A stretch of DNA of 64,000 nt, taken from Massilia atriviolacea (lineage in GTDB: Bacteria; Pseudomonadota; Gammaproteobacteria; Burkholderiales; Burkholderiaceae_D). The stretch spans positions 1-64,000 of the forward strand of contig NZ_RXLQ01000004.1 of the NCBI RefSeq assembly GCF_003953935.1, read 5' to 3'. Position numbers and translations under genes: made by a program. Shown one piece after another: positions 35,580 through 46,316 of the stretch. Each line of letters starts with the position of its first letter. Within the stretch, counting starts at the first letter, position 1. The notes below the pieces were generated by a model that searched no databases, had not been told where the DNA came from, and saw only the letters and a program-made list of their open reading frames with translations.

Positions 35580-36413
35580 ATGGAACACACACTGACCGTC
35601 AATGGCATTGCGATGCACGTCGTGATCGAAGGGGAGGGGCAAGCCGTGCTCCTGCTGCATGGCTTTCCGGATACGCACGCGGTGTGGCGCTTGCAGATCG
35701 AGGCCCTGGTGGCCGCCGGCTACCGCGTCATCGCGCCGGACCTGCGCGGTTACGGCCATACCGAAGCGCCCGCCAGCGAGGAGGCCTACAGCATGGACGC
35801 CCTGCGCGCCGACGTGGTGGGCCTGCTCGACGCGCTCGGCATCGAGCGCGTGCTGCTGGCCGGCCACGACTGGGGCTCGGTGGTCGGCTGGAACGTGTGC
35901 ATGCATGCGCCCGACCGCGTGGAGCGCTTCGTGGCGCTGTCGGTAGGGCATCCGGCGGCGTACACCGAGGGCGGGCCGCTGCAGCTGCTCAAAGGCTATT
36001 ACGTGCTGGTCTTCCAGCTGCGCGGCATTGCCGAATCGATGATCAGGGCCTTCGACTGGCATTCCTTGCGCGGCCTGGCCAGCACGCCGGCCCAGTTCGA
36101 GGAATGGCGCGCCCATCTCGACCGCCCGGGCCGCCTGACTGCCGCCCTGAACTATTACCGCGCCAACCTGAAGATGTTCAGCGCCAGTACCTGGCCGACC
36201 GTCAATGTGCCGGTGCTGGGCGTCTGGAGCGCCGGCGACGTGGCCCTGACCGAGGCGCAGATGCGCGGCTCCGGGAAGTATGTCGGCGACAGTTTCCGGT
36301 ACGAGCGCATCGAGAAAGCCGGTCACTGGCTCCAGCTGGAAGCGGCCGCGCAGGTGAATGCCCTCCTGCTCGCGTTTTTCGCCCCAGATGCTTCACGTGA
36401 AACAATATCGTAA
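35580..36413 (+). CDS. alpha/beta hydrolase, epoxide hydrolase-like
   Basis: A 277-residue alpha/beta-hydrolase. LLLHGFPDTHAVW holds the oxyanion HGFP motif, GHDWGSVVG the nucleophile elbow with Asp, as in epoxide hydrolases and haloalkane dehalogenases rather than Ser esterases, and EKAGHWLQLE the catalytic His. GGAGG precedes ATG 35580. Its last codons contain a parS-like palindrome. It has its own position between the Liv operon terminator and a MarR gene. Confidence 0.9.
   Translation: MEHTLTVNGIAMHVVIEGEGQAVLLLHGFPDTHAVWRLQIEALVAAGYRVIAPDLRGYGHTEAPASEEAYSMDALRADVVGLLDALGIERVLLAGHDWGSVVGWNVCMHAPDRVERFVALSVGHPAAYTEGGPLQLLKGYYVLVFQLRGIAESMIRAFDWHSLRGLASTPAQFEEWRAHLDRPGRLTAALNYYRANLKMFSASTWPTVNVPVLGVWSAGDVALTEAQMRGSGKYVGDSFRYERIEKAGHWLQLEAAAQVNALLLAFFAPDASRETIS
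36389..36404. promoter_or_regulatory. parS-like site in the hydrolase 3' end
   Basis: TGCTTCACGTGAAACA differs at one base from the parS consensus TGTTTCACGTGAAACA. It lies inside the last codons of the hydrolase gene, 9 kb right of the origin-like region. Confidence 0.7.
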
Positions 36414-36453
36414 ACTGGTTGCATAGCGAACTATCATCGGTTACAGTGGAGGC

Positions 36454-36870
36454 ATGTTCGATCACTGCCTGTATTTCAATACGACTGCGCTGGCCCGGGT
36501 ACTGGAGCGCGAATGGACGCGCGCGTTCAAGCCCTTCGGGCTGACGCCGTCGCAGGCATTCATGCTGCGCGCGATCCTGGCGCGGCCGGGCTTGCTGCAA
36601 AGCGAACTGGCCCGGGAGCTGGTGATCAGCCGCCCGACCGCCACGCGCTCGCTCGACGGTTTGCAGAAGCTGCGGCTGATCGACCGCCGCGCCACCGGCG
36701 GCGACGGGCGGGAATGCGCGGTATTTCCCGAGCCCGATGCGCTGGCCTTGCACGATGAGCTCAACGCGGCAAGCGGCGCCGTGACCGCGCGCCTGAAACA
36801 CCTGCTCGAACCGGAACAGTTCGCCGCCATCGTGGGTTCGCTCAAGCAGGCGCGCGCGGCAGTGGTCTGA
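36454..36870 (+). CDS. MarR-family transcriptional regulator
   Basis: A 138-residue winged-helix regulator. LTPSQAFMLRAILARPGLLQ and LVISRPTATRSLDGLQKLRL form the helix-turn-helix and wing. It lies 46 bases upstream of a tautomerase gene on the same strand, so it may regulate that gene or the hydrolase before it. Confidence 0.88.
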   Translation: MFDHCLYFNTTALARVLEREWTRAFKPFGLTPSQAFMLRAILARPGLLQSELARELVISRPTATRSLDGLQKLRLIDRRATGGDGRECAVFPEPDALALHDELNAASGAVTARLKHLLEPEQFAAIVGSLKQARAAVV

Positions 36871-36916
36871 TTTTTTTTACCCAAGTAGTTGTATAGCTAA
36901 TCATATGGAGAAATCG

Positions 36917-37315
36917 ATGCCCATCATCAATATCAAAGTCAGTGCAGTCAAATCCCCCGAACTGATCGGCCGCATTGCCGACCTGGTGATGGACAAGACC
37001 ATCGGCATTCTCGGGAAGAAGCGCGACCTGATTGCCATCGCCATCGACTTCGTCGACCCGGATTGCTGGATCGTGGGCGGCGCGTCGCTCAGCGCGCAGG
37101 GCAAGCACAGCGTCTACCTGGATATCAAGGTAAGCGACGAGACCAACACCAAGGATGAAAAGGCGGCCTATATCGCCGAGGTCTTTGCCGGCTTCGGCGC
37201 GCTGCTCGGCGAACTGCACGAAGAAAGCTACATCTACGTCGACGACGTGCGCGCCGCCGCCTACGGCTATGGCGGCCGGACCCAGGAGTACCGCTACCAG
37301 CATCGTCTTGCCTGA
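36917..37315 (+). CDS. tautomerase-superfamily protein (4-oxalocrotonate tautomerase-like)
   Basis: A 132-residue protein. I start it at ATG 36917, which has GGAG upstream and gives MPIINIKVS with Pro directly after the initiator Met, the catalytic N-terminal proline of the tautomerase superfamily. Another ATG four codons upstream would bury that proline. The length is about twice a classic 4-OT subunit, suggesting a fused two-unit trimeric form. The substrate is unknown. Confidence 0.8.
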   Translation: MPIINIKVSAVKSPELIGRIADLVMDKTIGILGKKRDLIAIAIDFVDPDCWIVGGASLSAQGKHSVYLDIKVSDETNTKDEKAAYIAEVFAGFGALLGELHEESYIYVDDVRAAAYGYGGRTQEYRYQHRLA

Positions 37316-38248
37316 TCAGCCCTGCGCCGGCCGCGCCGCGCTGGCGCCGAAACGCCCGCCCGCCTGGCGCCGGAATTGCTTGGGTGTGACGCCCTTGATC
37401 TGCAGGAAGCGGCGGTTGAAATTGGCCACATTCTGGAAGCCGACGTCGTAGCAGACGTTGGTGACGTACTGGTCTGTATTCATCAGCAACTGGCAGGCCT
37501 TGTTGATGCGCAGCCGGGTCACGAAGTCGGTAAAACTGTTGCCCGTGGTCTTGCGGAAGAAGCGCGAGAATTTGCTCAGCGACATGCCGAGCTGGTCGGC
37601 CACCGCCTCGGCCGAGATCGCGTCGCGGTAGTTGTCGGTGATGTAGCTCAGGACCGCGTTGACCTTGGCCAGGGTGCCCTCGTCGTCGTAGGAGCGCATC
37701 GTCGCGCTCGACAGCAGGCGGTAGCGGTTGCTGCGCGCCAGGCGGCACATGAAGTTGACGAAATGGCCGAAGCGCTCGGCGCCGCCGCTGCCGCGAATCC
37801 GCAGGAATTCCTGCTCCGCTTCGGCGCCCATGTCGAGGAATTCAATGCCGTAGATGGAACGCTCCAGCAGGGGCAGCAACTCGCGCAGCTCCGGGATCAG
37901 CCTGGCGGCCTGCTCCAGCGGTTCGTGCGCGAACTGCAGGATCATGTCGCGCAACAGCACGCCTTCTTCCGGCACGCTGCTCGAGATCCAGTTATGCGGC
38001 AGGCGCGGACCGGTCAGGACCAGGTGGCCGGGAGAGAATTCGCCGATGTAGTCGCCGACGAACAGCTTGCCGCTGGTGGAGACGATCAGGTGCAGTTCGT
38101 ACTCGTCGTGGCAGTGCCAGCGCACGCGCGGGCTGGGATAGCCGTGCTCGATGTAGTGGACGATGCCGTCGTAGTTTTCGCGTTCGAGTTCGGGCGGCTT
38201 GAGGAAGCGCTGCGCTTCCACGTGGCGCATCTGAGGCAAAGCGGTCAT
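37316..38248 (-). CDS. AraC-family regulator of the polyol cluster
   Basis: A 310-residue protein. An N-terminal cupin sensor (RWHCHDEYELHLIV, about residues 42-55) is followed by a C-terminal double helix-turn-helix (AEAVADQLGMSLSKFSRFFR and DVGFQNVANFNRRFLQIKG). It is the last gene of the polyol transport/dehydrogenase operon, a typical place for MtlR-type activators. The GATACT repeats near 44.0 kb are candidate binding sites. Confidence 0.9.
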   Translation of the reverse strand: MTALPQMRHVEAQRFLKPPELERENYDGIVHYIEHGYPSPRVRWHCHDEYELHLIVSTSGKLFVGDYIGEFSPGHLVLTGPRLPHNWISSSVPEEGVLLRDMILQFAHEPLEQAARLIPELRELLPLLERSIYGIEFLDMGAEAEQEFLRIRGSGGAERFGHFVNFMCRLARSNRYRLLSSATMRSYDDEGTLAKVNAVLSYITDNYRDAISAEAVADQLGMSLSKFSRFFRKTTGNSFTDFVTRLRINKACQLLMNTDQYVTNVCYDVGFQNVANFNRRFLQIKGVTPKQFRRQAGGRFGASAARPAQG

Positions 38249-38282
38249 GTCTGTCGTCCCCCGTTGGAATCCCCATGGTCCT

Positions 38283-39763
<1,481 letters not shown>

Positions 39764-39767
<4 letters not shown>

Positions 39768-40810
39768 TGCGCTCCCTGCGCCGGCGCGCCGCACGTGGAA
39801 CCGAGTTTGTCGAAGTGGTGCACGAAGCCGTGCTCGAAGGCCAGGTGGGTGCGCGCGCCGGGTTGCAGGGCGATGCGCTCGCTGCCGCGCGCGACCACCT
39901 GCACATTGTTTTCCAGGCGCGCGTAGACCAGCGTTTCGACGCCGAGCGATTCGACCATGTCGACCGTGGCCGGCAGGCTGCCCGGCTGCGCCGCGGGCAG
40001 CACGTGCACATGCTCGGGACGGATGCCGACGAAGCCGTCGCCCGGGGTCACGCCGGCGGCCAGGCGCGGCAAGCCCGCCGCCGGCACCACGTTCATGCTC
40101 GGGGTGCCGATGAACTGCGCCACGAAGCGGTTGGCCGGGTTGTCGTACAGCGCCAGGGGCGAGCCGTGCTGCTCGATGCGGCCGTCGCGCAGCACCACCA
40201 CGCGGTCGGCCAGGGTCATCGCCTCGACCTGGTCGTGGGTGACGTAGATGGTGGTGGCGCCCAGCTCGCGGTGCAGCTTGGCGATCTCGATGCGGGTCTG
40301 CACGCGCAGGGCCGCGTCCAGGTTCGACAGCGGCTCGTCGAACAGGAACACCTTGGGATCGCGCACGATGGCGCGGCCGATGGCGACGCGCTGGCGCTGG
40401 CCGCCGGACAGTTCCTTCGGCTTGCGTTCCAGGTAGTCGCCCAGGTTGAGAATGGCGGCCGCCTTGTCGACCTTGGCGCGGATGAGGGCGGGCGCCACGC
40501 CGGCCAGTTTCAGCGCGAACGACATGTTCTGGAAGACCGTCATGTGAGGGTACAGCGCGTACGACTGGAAGACCATCGCCAGGTCGCGCCTGGACGAGGG
40601 CAGGGCCGTGATATCGCGCCCGTCCAGGTGCAGGCTGCCCTTGTCGATCGGTTCCAGGCCGGCGATCAGGCGCAGCAGGGTAGACTTGCCGCAGCCGGAC
40701 GGGCCGACGAAGACCACGAATTCGCCCTGTTCGATCGCCAGGTCGATGCCCTTGATGGCGTGGTGCTCGCCGAAGAATTTTTCGATATTGTTCAGTTGAA
40801 GGTAAGCCAT
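39764..40810 (-). CDS. ABC transporter ATPase, UgpC/SmoK/MalK type
   Basis: A 348-residue ATPase with a C-terminal TOBE/OB regulatory region. Walker A GPSGCGKST, signature LSGGQRQRVAIGRAIVRDPK, Walker B FLFDEPLSNLDA and the H-loop YVTHDQ are all intact. It powers the adjacent SmoF/SmoG-like permeases. The frame is open far upstream, but ATG 40810 gives MAYLQLNNIEKFFG, the usual start. Confidence 0.94.
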
Positions 40811-40845
40811 GATGTCGATGTCCCGTTGTTGTTCGCTTGGTTGTC

Positions 40846-41664
40846 TTATTTGACCGCGCCGAATGTCATGCCTTGCACCAGCTGCTTCTGGCAGAACCAG
40901 CCCAGCGCCATGATCGGCGCGATCGCCATCAGCGAGGCGGCCGAGAGCTTGGCCCAGAACAGCCCTTCGGGACTGGAGTAGGAAGCGATCAGCCAGGCCA
41001 GCGTGCCGGCCTTGGAGGCGCCCAGGTTGAGCGACCAGAACGACTCGTTCCAGGCCCACACCATGCACACCAGCGCGGTCGAGGCGATGCCGCCCACCGA
41101 CAGCGGCAGCACGATGTAACGGAACTCGTGGAACACGCTGGCGCCGTCCATGCGCGCCGCTTCCAGGATGTCGCGCGGGAGCTCGCGCAGGCTGGTGTAG
41201 AGCAGCCAGATCATGATCGGCAGGTTCATCAGCATGAACATGATGGTCAGGCCGATGCGGGTGTCGAGCAGGCCGGCGGCCTGGTAGCAGACGTAGACCG
41301 GCATCAGCGCGCCCACGCCGGGCATGTAGCGCGAGCTGAGGATGAACTTGAGCAGGCCGACCGTGCCGCCGGTCGGGAAGAAGGCCATCGCGTACGCCGC
41401 CGGGATCGCGATCGCCAGCCCCAACGCGGTCGAGAGCACGCTGGTGATGAGCGAATTGACGGCGTAGCCGGCGTAGTGGTCGCGCGCCATCACGTCGCGA
41501 AAGCTTTGCAGGGTCGGCTCGAACAGCAGCAGCGGTGGCGTGGCGATGGCCTGTCCCTCGGTCTTGAAGGCCATCAGCCCAAGCCAGAAGATCGGGAAGA
41601 ACAGCAGCAGCGCGACCAGCCAGGCGGCGGCGGTGCGGGTGTGCAGGGCGAGTTTGTCGCTCAT
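40846..41664 (-). CDS. carbohydrate ABC permease, SmoG/MalG type
   Basis: A 272-residue membrane protein with six helices. The EAA loop (EAARMDGASVFHEFRYIVLP) that docks the ATPase lies at about residues 175-195. It follows the SmoF-type permease gene by 10 bases. Confidence 0.93.
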   Translation of the reverse strand: MSDKLALHTRTAAAWLVALLLFFPIFWLGLMAFKTEGQAIATPPLLLFEPTLQSFRDVMARDHYAGYAVNSLITSVLSTALGLAIAIPAAYAMAFFPTGGTVGLLKFILSSRYMPGVGALMPVYVCYQAAGLLDTRIGLTIMFMLMNLPIMIWLLYTSLRELPRDILEAARMDGASVFHEFRYIVLPLSVGGIASTALVCMVWAWNESFWSLNLGASKAGTLAWLIASYSSPEGLFWAKLSAASLMAIAPIMALGWFCQKQLVQGMTFGAVK

Positions 41665-41674
41665 CGGTGTCTCC

Positions 41675-42535
41675 TTATTTGGTCAGGTTCTTGCCGATTG
41701 AGCGCATCAGGAAGAAGGCGGCGATATTGGCCAGCAGCACCGCGAACAGGGCCCCGGCCGATGCCGCGCCGATGTCGTAGGACTGCAAGGCCTGCTGATA
41801 GATCATGAAGGTGATGGTGGTGGTCTCGAAGCCCGGGCCGCCGCCGGTGGTGGTGAAGATCTCGGCGAACACCGACAGCAGGAAGATCATCTCGATCATC
41901 AGCACCACCGAGACCGCGCGCCCCAGATGCGGCAGGTACAGGTAGCGCAGCTGCTGCAGGTAGTTGGCGCCGTCCATGCCGGCCGCTTCCAGCTGCTCCC
42001 TGTCCATCGATTGCAGGGCCGTCATGAAGATCAGGCAGGCGAACGGCAGCCACTGCCAGGACACCATCATCACGATCGACAGCAAGGGGTAGGCCGAGAG
42101 CCAGTCGACGGGCGCCGCGCCGAAGAACTTGCTGACGTGGGCGAACAGGCCGTAGATGGGATTGAGCAGCATGTTCTTCCACATCAGCGCGTTCACCGCC
42201 GGCATGACGAGGAAGGGCGAAATGAGCAGCACGCGCACGATGGCGCGGCCGGGGAAGGCGTCGTTGATCAGCAGGCCGAGCGCAATGCCCAGCACCACGG
42301 TGATCGCCATGACCGAGAACATCAGCACGAAGGTGTTTTTTAACGCAGGCAGGAAGGCGCCGTCGGTGAAGAAAAAGACGAAGTTGTCGAGGCCGTTGAA
42401 GTCGTGTTCGCCGGGAGCGAGCATGCTGTAGCGCACGAACGCGTAGTACAGGGTGATCAGCAGCGGGACGATGGAAATGACGGTGATGGCGAGCACCGCC
42501 GGTGTCAGCAAGGTCCGAGGCAAGAGGCGTGTCAT
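41675..42535 (-). CDS. carbohydrate ABC permease, SmoF/MalF type
   Basis: A 286-residue membrane protein with six helices and the EAA loop EAAGMDGANYLQQLRYLYLP at about 180-200. FAEIFTTTGGGPGFETTT is a conserved segment of polyol and sugar permeases. It heterodimerises with the SmoG-type permease. Confidence 0.93.
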   Translation of the reverse strand: MTRLLPRTLLTPAVLAITVISIVPLLITLYYAFVRYSMLAPGEHDFNGLDNFVFFFTDGAFLPALKNTFVLMFSVMAITVVLGIALGLLINDAFPGRAIVRVLLISPFLVMPAVNALMWKNMLLNPIYGLFAHVSKFFGAAPVDWLSAYPLLSIVMMVSWQWLPFACLIFMTALQSMDREQLEAAGMDGANYLQQLRYLYLPHLGRAVSVVLMIEMIFLLSVFAEIFTTTGGGPGFETTTITFMIYQQALQSYDIGAASAGALFAVLLANIAAFFLMRSIGKNLTK

Positions 42536-42613
42536 AAAGTTCCCAGGTGCGACAAAGGAACGCCGCCTGCGCGCGGGGCGCAGCGGCGACGGAAAAGACA
42601 GGCGTGGAATGCA

Positions 42614-43936
42614 CTACTTGTAGTAGCCGCCCTTGCGCATCTCGCGTTCGGCCGCCTGCTGGGCCAGCGCCAGCGCCTGGTCGACCGTGACCTTGCCCAG
42701 CAGCGCTGCGCTCATCTGCTGGCCGGCGGCCACGCCGATGGTCTGGAATTCCGGGATCGCGGCGTACTGCACGCCGACGTAGGGCGAGGGCGGCAGGGTG
42801 CTCTGGTTCGGCCGGCTGCTGGCGATCGCGGCGCCCTCGGCGCCCGCGAATCTGGCCGCCTTGACGAACTCGGGCGCGGCGTAGGTCGACTTGCGGGTGC
42901 CGGTCGGCACGCTGGCCCAGCCGGCCTCCCTGGCGACCAGTCTGATGTACTCCTTGGAGGTGGCCCAGTTGATGAACTTTTGCGCCGCCTCGGGCTGTTT
43001 GGAGCTTTTTGGAATGGCCAGCGACCAGGCCCACAGCCAGTTGGCGCCGCGCTCGGTGGTGGCGATCGGCGACTGCGCGAACGCGACCTTGTCGGCCACC
43101 TTGCTTTGCTTCGGATCGGTGATGAAGGAGGCGGCGATGGTGGCGTCGATCCAGATGCCGCACTTGCCTTCGTTGTACAGCGCCAGGATCTCGTTGAAGC
43201 TGTTCGAGGACGAACCGGGCGGGCCGTAGTTCTTGAGCAGGTCGACATAGGTGGCGACGGCGTCCTTCCAGGGCTTGCTGGTGAACTGCGGCTGCCATTT
43301 CATGTCGAACAGCTGGCCGCCGAAGGAGTTGGCGATGGTGGTGATCAGCGCCATATTGTCGCCCCAGCCCGGTTTGCCGCGCAGGCAGATGCCGTACACG
43401 CCGTTGGCCGGGTCGTGGATCCTGGCGGCGACCGCGCGGATGTGGGCCCAGGTCGGGCGGTCCTCGATGGTCATGCCGGCTTTTTTGAGCAGGTCGCTGC
43501 GGTACATGATCATCGAGCTTTCGCCATAGAAGGGCGAGGCGTACAGCTTGCCGTTCAGCGACAGGCCGTCGCGGATCGAGGGCAGCAGGTCGTCGATATC
43601 GTAAGCGGCGTCGGCCTTGAGGGGAATCAGCCAGTCCTTTTTGGCCCAGATCGGCGTTTCGTACATGCCGATGGTCATGACGTCGAACTGGCCGCCCCTG
43701 GTGGCAATGTCGGTGGTCATGCGCTGGCGCAGCACGCCTTCTTCCAGGGTCACCCATTTGAGCTTGATGCCGGGATTGGCCTGCTCGAAGAACTTGCCCA
43801 TCTTTTGCATCTCGATCATGTGGCCGTTGTTGACGGTGGCGATCACCAGATCGGTGGCGGCCACGGACAGGCCACTGACACAAGAGAAGGCTGCGAACAC
43901 GGCCGTGCACAAGGCAGGGCTTGCGATACGTTTCAT
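42614..43936 (-). CDS. polyol ABC transporter substrate-binding protein, SmoE type
   Basis: A 440-residue extracellular solute-binding protein (family 1) with a signal peptide ending near GLSVAATD. PFYGESSMIMYRSDLLKKAG and GDNMALITTIANSFGG are typical of sorbitol/mannitol-binding proteins such as Rhodobacter SmoE. It is the first gene of the operon. ATG 43936 gives the signal peptide; the frame is open 33 codons further upstream. Confidence 0.93.
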   Translation of the reverse strand: MKRIASPALCTAVFAAFSCVSGLSVAATDLVIATVNNGHMIEMQKMGKFFEQANPGIKLKWVTLEEGVLRQRMTTDIATRGGQFDVMTIGMYETPIWAKKDWLIPLKADAAYDIDDLLPSIRDGLSLNGKLYASPFYGESSMIMYRSDLLKKAGMTIEDRPTWAHIRAVAARIHDPANGVYGICLRGKPGWGDNMALITTIANSFGGQLFDMKWQPQFTSKPWKDAVATYVDLLKNYGPPGSSSNSFNEILALYNEGKCGIWIDATIAASFITDPKQSKVADKVAFAQSPIATTERGANWLWAWSLAIPKSSKQPEAAQKFINWATSKEYIRLVAREAGWASVPTGTRKSTYAAPEFVKAARFAGAEGAAIASSRPNQSTLPPSPYVGVQYAAIPEFQTIGVAAGQQMSAALLGKVTVDQALALAQQAAEREMRKGGYYK

Positions 43937-44012
43937 GCTGTTGTCTCCAGATTTTTTGGTTTTATATTCAATGCAAGGTTTGCACCGTGTACAGAATGTA
44001 GCACCAGACACC

Positions 44013-44116
44013 GATACTTTCTGATACTGCAACACCTAGTGTCGATACTATTTTGCAGGGGTCTCGGGCGCGCCCGCCACTGTGAAGGCGGCCAATGCGG
44101 CTTGGATAAAAGTATC
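44013..44116. promoter_or_regulatory. GATACT repeats in the divergent polyol promoter
   Basis: GATACT occurs at 44013, 44023 and 44044 in direct orientation and inverted at 44111. Spacings of 10 and 21 bases keep the first three on one DNA face. This suits direct-repeat binding by the AraC-type regulator at 37316-38248 between the divergent SmoE-like and SDR genes. Confidence 0.5.
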
Positions 44117-44196
44117 GACTATGGCTTGCGCCGTATCAGGTCCGCAGGGCAGGCCTTGCTAGACTTTCAGCACCACTCACACGCAAGGAGACGTCG

Positions 44197-45003
44197 ATGA
44201 TATTCAAGGAGCGCGCAAGCATGCACCGGCTTGCATCCAGGCATGCATTGCTGACCGGGGCCGGTGGCGGGATCGGCCTGGCGGTGGCCGAGGCGTATCT
44301 GGCCGAAGGGGCGCGCTGCAGCGTGGTCGACCTGGCCGCCGCGGCCCCGGCCGCGCTGGCGCCCCTGCTGGCGCGCTACCCGGACCAGCTGCACTACCTG
44401 AGCGCCGACGTGCGCGACGCCGCTGCCGTGGACAGGATGCTGGCGCTGGCGGCCGGCCGCTTCGGCCCGGTCGAGATCCTGTTCAATAACGCGGCCGTGT
44501 TCGACATGGGGCCGCTGCTGGAGTCCGACCTGGCCATGTACGAGCGCATCTTCGACGTCAACGTCAAGGGCATGTTCCTCGTGATGCGGCAGGTGCTGCG
44601 GGCCATGGTGGAGGCGGGCCGGCGCGGCGCCGTCATCAACCTGGCCTCGCAGGCCGGACGGCGCGGCGAGGCGCTGGTGGCGCACTATTGCGCCAGCAAG
44701 GCGGCGGTGATCAGCTACACCCAGTCGGCCGCGCTGGCCATGGCGCCGCACGGCATCCGCGTCAACGCCATTGCGCCGGGAGTGGTCGATACGCCCATGT
44801 GGGACCATGTGGACGCCCTGTTCGCGCGCCACGAACATTTGCAGCCGGGCGAAAAGAAGAGGGCGGTCGGCCTCGCCGTGCCGCTCGGACGCATGGGCAC
44901 GCCAGGCGACCTGGCGGGCGCGGCGATTTTCCTGGCCAGCGACGAGTCGGCCTACATCACGGCCCAGACCCTCAACGTCGACGGCGGCGCCGTGATGAGT
45001 TAG
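44197..45003 (+). CDS. short-chain dehydrogenase, probable polyol (sorbitol/L-iditol) dehydrogenase
   Basis: About 268 residues, classical SDR fold. HALLTGAGGGIG is the NAD-binding TGxxxGxG motif, NNAAVFDMG the NNAG segment, and YCASK (YxxxK) the catalytic pair. It is divergent from the polyol transporter, which suggests a SmoS-like sorbitol dehydrogenase. Both ATG 44197 and ATG 44221 have AAGGAG upstream; the second gives the more usual SDR N-terminal length. Confidence 0.88.
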   Translation: MIFKERASMHRLASRHALLTGAGGGIGLAVAEAYLAEGARCSVVDLAAAAPAALAPLLARYPDQLHYLSADVRDAAAVDRMLALAAGRFGPVEILFNNAAVFDMGPLLESDLAMYERIFDVNVKGMFLVMRQVLRAMVEAGRRGAVINLASQAGRRGEALVAHYCASKAAVISYTQSAALAMAPHGIRVNAIAPGVVDTPMWDHVDALFARHEHLQPGEKKRAVGLAVPLGRMGTPGDLAGAAIFLASDESAYITAQTLNVDGGAVMS

Positions 45004-45006
45004 CGT

Positions 45007-46173
45007 TTAGTAGGCGGCGCTGTAGATGCCGTGGATATCGTCGCGCGTCAGCTCGCGCGGGTTGTTGCCGAGCAGGCGGGTCTGCAGCATCGCATCGTCG
45101 GCCAGCCTGTCGATATCGGCCGCGCCCACGCCGACCTGGCGCAGGGTGGTCTGGATGCCGGTGCTGGCAGCGATCTTTTCCATCGCCGCGATCAGCGCAT
45201 TGGCGCGCGCCTCTTCGCTGCCGGTGACGCCCGGCGCCACGATCCCGGCCAGCTCGGCGTAGTGGGCGCTGGCGTGCGACAGGTTAAAACGCAGCACATG
45301 CGGCAGCACCAGCGAATTCGACAGCCCATGCGGCACGTGAAAGATGCCGCCGATGGGATAGGCGAGGGCGTGCACCGCCGCCACCGGCGCGTTGGAAAAC
45401 GCCTGGCCGGCGAAGCAGGCGCCCAGCAGCATGGCTTGGCGCGCCGCCAGGTCGCTGCCGTGTTCGCAGGCGCGCAGCAGCGTGCGCGACAGCAGACCGA
45501 GGGCCTGGCGCGCCAGATTGTCCGACATCGGGTTCTTCTTGTGCTTGCTGGTGAAGGCTTCGATGGCATGCACCATGGCATCGATGCCGGTGGCGGCCGT
45601 GACCAGCGGCGGCAGGCCGAGCGTCAACTGCGCATCCAGGATCGCCAGGTCCGCATACAGCTGGGGCGCCACCACGCCCATCTTGGTGGTCGCGCCGGTG
45701 GTGACGATGGCGATGTTGGTGACCTCGGAACCGGTGCCGGCGGTGGTCGGAATCTGTACCAGGGGCAGGCGCTTGCCGCGCACATTGCCGATCCCGTAGA
45801 TCTGGCCGAGCGGCTGCTCGCTGCCGGCCAGCACCGCGATCAGCTTGGCCACGTCCATCGAACTGCCGCCGCCGAGGCCGATGACGATATCGGCATCGTG
45901 CCGGCGCGCCACCTCCAGCGCTTGCAGCACCACCGATTCCGGCGGGTCGGCCACCACCTCGGACCAGACGTGGACAGCGATATGTTCCTGTTCCAGCGAG
46001 CGCTGCGGAGCGCCGACCAGGCCGGTGCCGAGGAAGCCCGGATCGGTCACGACCAGCGCGCGGCGGGCATCGGGGAAGTGGCTGCGCACCAGGATACCCA
46101 GGCGGCTGCTGGCGCCGGGGCCGGAAACGAGGTGGGGAACGGTACTGAAGCTGAACTCGGCTGACTCGGTCAT
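45007..46173 (-). CDS. iron-containing alcohol dehydrogenase
   Basis: A 388-residue group III alcohol dehydrogenase. IGLGGGSSMDVAKLIA is the NAD-binding region, PTTAGTGSEVT the conserved loop, and the histidines of HALAYPIGGIFHVPHGLSNS with an upstream Asp form the metal site. It ends 3 bases after the convergent SDR gene, and may complete alcohol or polyol oxidation. ATG 46173 gives the canonical N-terminus. Confidence 0.92.
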   Translation of the reverse strand: MTESAEFSFSTVPHLVSGPGASSRLGILVRSHFPDARRALVVTDPGFLGTGLVGAPQRSLEQEHIAVHVWSEVVADPPESVVLQALEVARRHDADIVIGLGGGSSMDVAKLIAVLAGSEQPLGQIYGIGNVRGKRLPLVQIPTTAGTGSEVTNIAIVTTGATTKMGVVAPQLYADLAILDAQLTLGLPPLVTAATGIDAMVHAIEAFTSKHKKNPMSDNLARQALGLLSRTLLRACEHGSDLAARQAMLLGACFAGQAFSNAPVAAVHALAYPIGGIFHVPHGLSNSLVLPHVLRFNLSHASAHYAELAGIVAPGVTGSEEARANALIAAMEKIAASTGIQTTLRQVGVGAADIDRLADDAMLQTRLLGNNPRELTRDDIHGIYSAAY

Positions 46174-46316
46174 TGGGCACCTGCGGGTGGATTGACGATA
46201 GCAAAAGCTTACACCATCGGCACGCCGGGCAGGAAAATGGCCGTCGGGAACGCCGATCGGATTTCTTACGTACAATATCCGGCGGTGCTGTCCAGTCCTC
46301 CCTTTCCGGAAAACCC

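Noticed and set aside
33492-36326. 944-codon minus-strand frame across the LivHM and hydrolase genes
   Set aside because: It mirrors three well-supported genes and has the same low-complexity shadow composition.
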